A stretch of DNA of 19,208 nucleotides from Planctomycetota bacterium (GTDB taxonomy: Bacteria > Planctomycetota > UBA1135 > UBA2386): positions 1 through 19,208 of the forward strand of contig JAEUHU010000505.1 in assembly GCA_016793305.1 (NCBI GenBank), given 5' to 3'. Shown here one piece after another: positions 15,550-19,208 of this stretch. A model generated the notes under the pieces. That model had not been told where the DNA came from. It saw only the letters and a list, made by a program, of their open reading frames with translations, and did no database searches. The first letter of the stretch is position 1, and each line of letters starts with the position of its first letter. The position numbers and the translations under genes were made by a program.

Positions 15550-15929
15550 CGAGTGCACGTAAGTGCGTGGCAACGGGTTGGATGCGTTCGCGGTGGTGGA
15601 GTCGGTGCGCGGTGGGCGCAGAGGTGTGCGCGAGCGGGGTTAACAGGCCGAGAGCCGAAACGGGGCAGAAATGCTCTCTCGCTCTCAGAGCCGAGCCCTG
15701 GGTTATGAACCCGAGAGCGAAAAAGGGCCTTCGATCCGAACGCTCTTCGAACATGGCCGGGCGGCGGGGGACGCTGGGTTATGAGCCCGTGGTCGCGTTG
15801 CGAACGCGGGTGACCGACAGGCTGGCGCGGGGCACGCCATCGACAAGCTGCTCGCGGCACGAGACGATCGGCGTCTTGCTGCCGGGGGAGAGTCTCTCGG
15901 CCGCCGCACCCGAACCGTCGAGTCACGCC
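15550..15929. other. Non-coding gap with inverted copies of a tRNA anticodon arm
   Basis: No convincing gene is present in these 380 bases. CTGGGTTATGA(A/G)CCCG occurs at 15698-15713 and 15774-15789, 76 bases apart. It is the reverse complement of the anticodon arm of the neighbouring initiator tRNA (CGGGCTCATAACCC). The first copy sits inside a larger inverted repeat, TCGCTCTC at 15679-15686 with GAGAGCGA at 15713-15720. CGCGTT-gcg-AACGCG follows at about 15795. I see no clear promoter or Shine-Dalgarno for the downstream gene. Confidence 0.45.
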
Positions 15930-17099
15930 ATGCAACGATCCTTCGTCTTCGCTCCCTTGGCAGCCTCTCTCTTGGCTCTGTCGGCAACGGCCCAGACGGG
16001 CCGCACGATGAAGCTCATGGCGCCGGTGGTAATCGGCCAGACGGCTTCGATCGTGATGGAGCATCCACCTTCGATCGCGGGCAACTACTACGGCTTCGCG
16101 ATGTGCTCCCCGACTTACCCCGGAGCCATACCCGTGTCGGTGCCGGGTGTGAGCGAGGGTGTGCTCCGCCTCAATCCGGTCGCCTACGGCATTCTCGTCA
16201 CGGGTGTGCTGGATGCATCGGGTCAGAGCCCGGCCTTCGTGTTCCAAGTGCCGAACAACCCGCTGCTAGTGGGCGCGACGTTTGATGTGCAGGGTGCGGA
16301 CGAAGGCTGGGGCTTGCTGCTCACGCTGACCGACAACGACCTGGAGATCGAGATTGCGGCACCGCCGCCGGCGAGTCTAAACATGGTGCCGATCGCGGCG
16401 GGGGCGTTCCAGATGGGATCGCCGGAGCCGCTAGGCGTTGCGCCGTACTTCAACCAGCCGTCATCGCAGCCGGTGCACTTCGTGACGATCACCCGCCCTC
16501 TATGGATGGGAAAATACGAAGTGACGCGGGCGGAGTATTCTGCAGTGATGGGTGCGCCCCAGCCATCGTTCTGGGATGCTAATAAGCCCGTCAATAGCAT
16601 TTCATGGTTCGAGGCTGTTGCCTACTGCGATGCTCTGACCGTCCAAGAGGCCGCAGCTGGGCGGTTGCCTTCGGGATACGGATACCGTCTGCCGACGGAG
16701 GCAGAGTGGGAGTACTGCTGCCGCTCTGGAACGACGACGGAGTGGAATGTCGGGAACAGCCTCAGCTGCGGCCAGGCAAATATCTCGATGGCATTTGACC
16801 AGCCATGCTGGATTGGACCGCGGATTGTCGGCAGCTACGCACCAAATGCGTGGGGCTTGCACGACATGCACGGGAACGTCTCGGAATGGTGCCTCGACGG
16901 CTGGGATGGCACTCCGAACTATCCTCAGGGGTCGGTTCGCGATCCATACGTGACAAGCGGCCCAATCCGCGTTTACCGCGGGGGCAACGGGGGCAACGTC
17001 TCCTACCATTGCCGCTCTGCAGGCCGCGAGGGGTACACCCCCGTCATCGCGGTAGGAGGCATCGGATTCCGAGTCGTCTGCGCCCCAGTCCTGCCCTGA
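15930..17099 (+). CDS. Secreted SUMF1-fold (formylglycine-enzyme-like) protein
   Basis: A 389-residue protein; ATG 15930 starts a clear signal peptide (MQRSFVFAPLAASLLALSAT, cleavage near AQT). Residues about 25-145 form a beta-rich domain of the kind I associate with planctomycete secreted proteins (LVGATFDVQGADEG). Residues 152-384 are the SUMF1/FGE-sulfatase domain: MVPIAAGAFQMGS, MGKYEVTRAEYSAVMG, RLPTEAEWEY (253-262), GLHDMHGNVSEW (309-320), YRGGN (349-353) and a final GFRVV. Of the two copper-binding cysteines of true formylglycine-generating enzymes only one (C361) has an equivalent, so sulfatase activation is unlikely; a binding role fits better. Codons are less GC-biased than in neighbouring genes, especially around 16500-16850, suggesting a different history. 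Confidence 0.88.
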   Translation: MQRSFVFAPLAASLLALSATAQTGRTMKLMAPVVIGQTASIVMEHPPSIAGNYYGFAMCSPTYPGAIPVSVPGVSEGVLRLNPVAYGILVTGVLDASGQSPAFVFQVPNNPLLVGATFDVQGADEGWGLLLTLTDNDLEIEIAAPPPASLNMVPIAAGAFQMGSPEPLGVAPYFNQPSSQPVHFVTITRPLWMGKYEVTRAEYSAVMGAPQPSFWDANKPVNSISWFEAVAYCDALTVQEAAAGRLPSGYGYRLPTEAEWEYCCRSGTTTEWNVGNSLSCGQANISMAFDQPCWIGPRIVGSYAPNAWGLHDMHGNVSEWCLDGWDGTPNYPQGSVRDPYVTSGPIRVYRGGNGGNVSYHCRSAGREGYTPVIAVGGIGFRVVCAPVLP

Positions 17100-17126
17100 T
17101 CCCTGCCGCGCGCTTGCCGGCTCCGA

Positions 17127-17465
17127 TCACCGCGCCAACATCGCGATCTGCTCCCGCCACTCCGCGACCCGCGCCAACCGCCGCAGCTGCTTGTCACCCG
17201 GCGTGATCGTCCCCGCGAGGATCGCCTCCTGGATCGTCGGGGCCAGCAACAGCAGGCTCATCAAGTGCGTGAGTCGCGGCTGGCTGACCCCGAGCACCTT
17301 CGCCGCCGCCGAGTAGTCCGCCAGCAACCCGCGTTCGATCAGGTTGTCGAGGTAGTAGGCCATCGCGAGGTTGCGCGCCGCCGGCGTCGCGTCCTGATCA
17401 CCGGTGGAACGTGACGGCGCCTTCGCCTTGGCGGGGGAGTTCTCGAACTTCGCGGTCAACTTCAT
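17127..17465 (-). CDS. Small HTH protein of the recombinase module (KorB/ParB-like helix-turn-helix)
   Basis: A 112-residue protein starting at ATG 17465 on the minus strand; that ATG overlaps the recombinase stop (ATGA). The N-terminal 25 residues are Lys/Ala/Ser-rich and flexible. Residues about 35-80 read AMAYYLDNLIERGLLADYSA, then AAKVLGVSQPRLTHLMSLLL with a canonical second HTH helix (SQPRLTHLMSL), then LAPTIQEAIL. This is the helix arrangement of the KorB/ParB HTH domain, without the ParB nuclease part. The C-terminus LRRLARVAEWREQ resembles the same small family as I know it next to such recombinases. It probably binds DNA as a partner or regulator of the recombinase. It converges on the SUMF1-like gene with 27 bases between. 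Confidence 0.75.
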   Translation of the reverse strand: MKLTAKFENSPAKAKAPSRSTGDQDATPAARNLAMAYYLDNLIERGLLADYSAAAKVLGVSQPRLTHLMSLLLLAPTIQEAILAGTITPGDKQLRRLARVAEWREQIAMLAR

Positions 17466-18919
17466 GGTCGTGCCTCGTTGGCGAGCGTCTCGATCCCGCA
17501 CGGCCGCAGCTCGATGTCGGCTTCGCCCGTGTCGGGGTGGTAGGTGATGCCGGCGATCAGCAGGCGCAGGATGCGTTCCTGTTCGCGCGGGAAGAGCTCG
17601 TTCCACACCGGCTCGAACGACGAGATCGCCAGCGCCAGCCGGTCGGGGTCCACGGTGCCCTCGCCGATTGCGGCCAGTTCCGCCTCGATCGCCGCGAGGT
17701 TCACGCGGGCCTGCGCGGCATCGTCACCATCGGCATGCAGCCGGGGTGCCAGCCGTCGCCGTTCGAGTTCGAGGTCGCGCCGCCTGCGAGCCGCCGCCTT
17801 CGTTGCCGCCGCCGCCGTCAGGGTCAGCAGCGCATCGTCGACTCCCATCGCGCGGATCTGCTGGGCCACGAACCCCTCGAACTTGCCGGCTGGGATGCGG
17901 CAACCAGGGCATGCGTCCTTTCCCTCGTTGTGCGTGCGGGCGCAGGTGTAGTAGCGGTTGCGCACCGTGCCGCGCGTCGTGAACGTGTGGATCATCGTCG
18001 AGCCGCACCGCCCGCAGCGAAGCAGCCCGCGCAGCAACGCGCCGCTCTTGTTGCGCACGTCGGCGCCACCGTGCTGCCGGTTGCTGGCCAACTGCGCCTG
18101 CACCGCGTCCCACGCCTCGGCCGTGACGATCGCCTCGTGCTCGCCGGGGACGAGGCCGTCCTTGGTGCTGATCTGGCCCCGGTATAGCGCGTTGGTGAGC
18201 AGCCCGTGCAACGTCGCCTTGGTGAACTCGCGCCCGGCGATGGCCTGTCCGCGCTTGCCGACGAACGTCTTGTTGCGCCAACCTCGCGCCCGCAGCTCGT
18301 GCATCACCTCGGCGATGGAGCCGCGCTCGACGTAGAGGTCGAAGATGGCTCGCACCTGGTCGGCCTCGTGGGTGTTCACCACCAGCTTCTTGGCCACCAC
18401 GTCGTAGCCCAGGATCGGCCTGCCGCCGGTCCACATGCCCCGGCGCCGGGTCGCCTGCAACTTGTCGCTGATGCGTTCGCTGATGACCTCCCGTTCGAAC
18501 TGCGAGAACGAGGCCAGGATGTTCAGCGTCAGCCGGCCCATCGAGGTCCTGGTGTCGAACGACTGCGTGGTGCTGACGAACCCGACGCCGTGCTTCTCCA
18601 GCATCGCCATGAAGTTGGTGAAGTCGGCGAGCGAGCGGCTGATGCGGTCCGTCTTGTAGGTGGCGATCACGTCCAGCTTGCCGGCCTGCACGTCGGCCAC
18701 GAGGCGCTGGAAGGCCGGGCGTTCGGTGTTGCCGCCGCTGAACCCGTGGTCGTCGTAGCGGGTCGGCAGCGCCACCCAGCCCTCGCCGCGTTGGCTCTGG
18801 ACGTAGGCTTCGATGGACTCACGCTGCGCGTCGATCGAGCCGAACACGAGGTCGGACGCCACCGATTGCCTCGTGTAGATCGCGACTCGGACGGTTTTCG
18901 TCTGCACCGCCGTCTTCAC
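17462..18919 (-). CDS. Large serine recombinase
   Basis: A 485-residue site-specific recombinase. GTG 18919 is the start, overlapping the DUF2924 stop (GTGA); an in-frame extension to 19078 is an antisense-type arginine-rich leader and was dropped. The catalytic domain has VRVAIYTRQS with nucleophile Ser19, DAQRESIEAYV, YDDHGFSGGNTERP (55-68), YKTDRISRS (88-96) and FEREVISERISDKLQATRRRG. The recombinase domain follows (GYDVVAKKLVVN...TLHGLLTNALYRGQI), then a zinc ribbon (LRCGRCGSTM ... YYTCARTH ... CPGCRIP) and a coiled coil rich in Ala, Arg and Glu. The architecture is that of phage integrases and transposon recombinases, and every catalytic motif looks intact. No attachment site is identifiable in the window. 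Confidence 0.95.
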   Translation of the reverse strand: MKTAVQTKTVRVAIYTRQSVASDLVFGSIDAQRESIEAYVQSQRGEGWVALPTRYDDHGFSGGNTERPAFQRLVADVQAGKLDVIATYKTDRISRSLADFTNFMAMLEKHGVGFVSTTQSFDTRTSMGRLTLNILASFSQFEREVISERISDKLQATRRRGMWTGGRPILGYDVVAKKLVVNTHEADQVRAIFDLYVERGSIAEVMHELRARGWRNKTFVGKRGQAIAGREFTKATLHGLLTNALYRGQISTKDGLVPGEHEAIVTAEAWDAVQAQLASNRQHGGADVRNKSGALLRGLLRCGRCGSTMIHTFTTRGTVRNRYYTCARTHNEGKDACPGCRIPAGKFEGFVAQQIRAMGVDDALLTLTAAAATKAAARRRRDLELERRRLAPRLHADGDDAAQARVNLAAIEAELAAIGEGTVDPDRLALAISSFEPVWNELFPREQERILRLLIAGITYHPDTGEADIELRPCGIETLANEARP

Positions 18920-19208
18920 GATGCCGGCCTCCGTTCGACGAGGCCGAAGAACAACTTGCCGTTCCACGCGGCCCCGGTGATGGCCTTCGCCACCGCGCTG
19001 AGCGAGCTGTAGCGGGCGCCATTCCAGTCGAACCCGCCGTCGTCGAGCACGCGGACGCGGATGTCCTGGTCGCGCCACCGCCGGGTCAACTCGGTGCCGG
19101 GGACGAGTTCGCGGCGGTCGCGAGCGGCGGGGGAGGATGCCGTTGGCCGACGTGCTGGTGGGGGTGCGTCGCGCAACGGCAGGTCGATCTTGGCGCGCAA
19201 CTCGCTCA
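18916..19208 (-). CDS. DUF2924 domain protein (5' end beyond window)
   Basis: The C-terminal 97 or so residues are visible on the minus strand, ending at 18916 with a TGA that overlaps the recombinase GTG. The DUF2924 core is recognisable: ELVPGTELTRRWRDQDIRVR, then VLDDGGFDWNGARYSSLSAV and AKAITGAAWNGKLFFGL. Before it is a Pro/Ala/Arg linker. The frame is open to the window edge, where the partial codon xTG is followed by AGC GAG TTG. A start at the edge cannot be excluded, but DUF2924 proteins usually have a further N-terminal half of about 80 residues, so truncation by the window is more likely. Members of this family are typically encoded just before a serine recombinase, as here; the biochemical role is unknown. 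Confidence 0.85.
   Translation of the reverse strand, partial: SELRAKIDLPLRDAPPPARRPTASSPAARDRRELVPGTELTRRWRDQDIRVRVLDDGGFDWNGARYSSLSAVAKAITGAAWNGKLFFGLVERRPAS

Overview
The window is a GC-rich bacterial chromosome segment. It most resembles the Planctomycetota. That placement is an inference from three things: a DUF2924 / serine recombinase / small HTH triplet, a secreted SUMF1-fold protein with an extra N-terminal beta domain, and a very long HEAT-type repeat protein. An lpxH gene indicates a Gram-negative type envelope with lipid A. Neighbouring genes often overlap by exactly 4 bases (ATGA or GTGA), and several genes lack a Shine-Dalgarno sequence.

Layout, left to right. (1) 2-295 is the 3' end of rpmB (ribosomal protein L28), followed by a small membrane-anchored protein of unknown function (405-875). 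(2) 876-1487 holds no credible protein gene but is rich in hairpins. It contains a promoter-like element (1036-1063), a UUCG-capped hairpin (1211-1230) and a strong intrinsic terminator (1327-1366). I read it as a candidate structured non-coding RNA of unknown family. (3) 1488-6425 is a four-gene overlapping operon on the + strand: a degenerate GGDEF protein, an NtrC-type sigma-54 response regulator, a secreted GH42-like protein and lpxH. (4) 6557-12430 is a housekeeping block: cmk, plsC, rpsA (six S1 domains), a putative lipoprotein and tyrS. The rpsA leader carries a duplicated palindrome and lacks a Shine-Dalgarno sequence. (5) 12592-15333 encodes an exported, repeat-rich 913-residue protein, with a perfect 17-bp palindrome just downstream of its putative -10 element. 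(6) 15408-15484 is the initiator tRNA-fMet with its own promoter and terminator.

(7) Right of the tRNA the region looks accessory. A 380-base non-coding stretch contains two inverted copies of the tRNA anticodon-arm sequence. It is followed by a secreted SUMF1-like protein (15930-17099) with visibly less GC-biased codon choice. On the - strand, reading inward from the window edge, lies a three-gene module: DUF2924 protein (5' end cut by the window), large serine recombinase, and KorB/ParB-like small HTH protein. All three are joined by 4-base overlaps.

Functionally, the left two thirds are core genes: translation (L28, S1, TyrRS, tRNA-fMet), nucleotide metabolism (Cmk), membrane lipid and lipid A synthesis (PlsC, LpxH) and signalling. 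The strongest candidates for something not well described are the recombinase module, the structured intergenic RNA locus and the rpsA leader.
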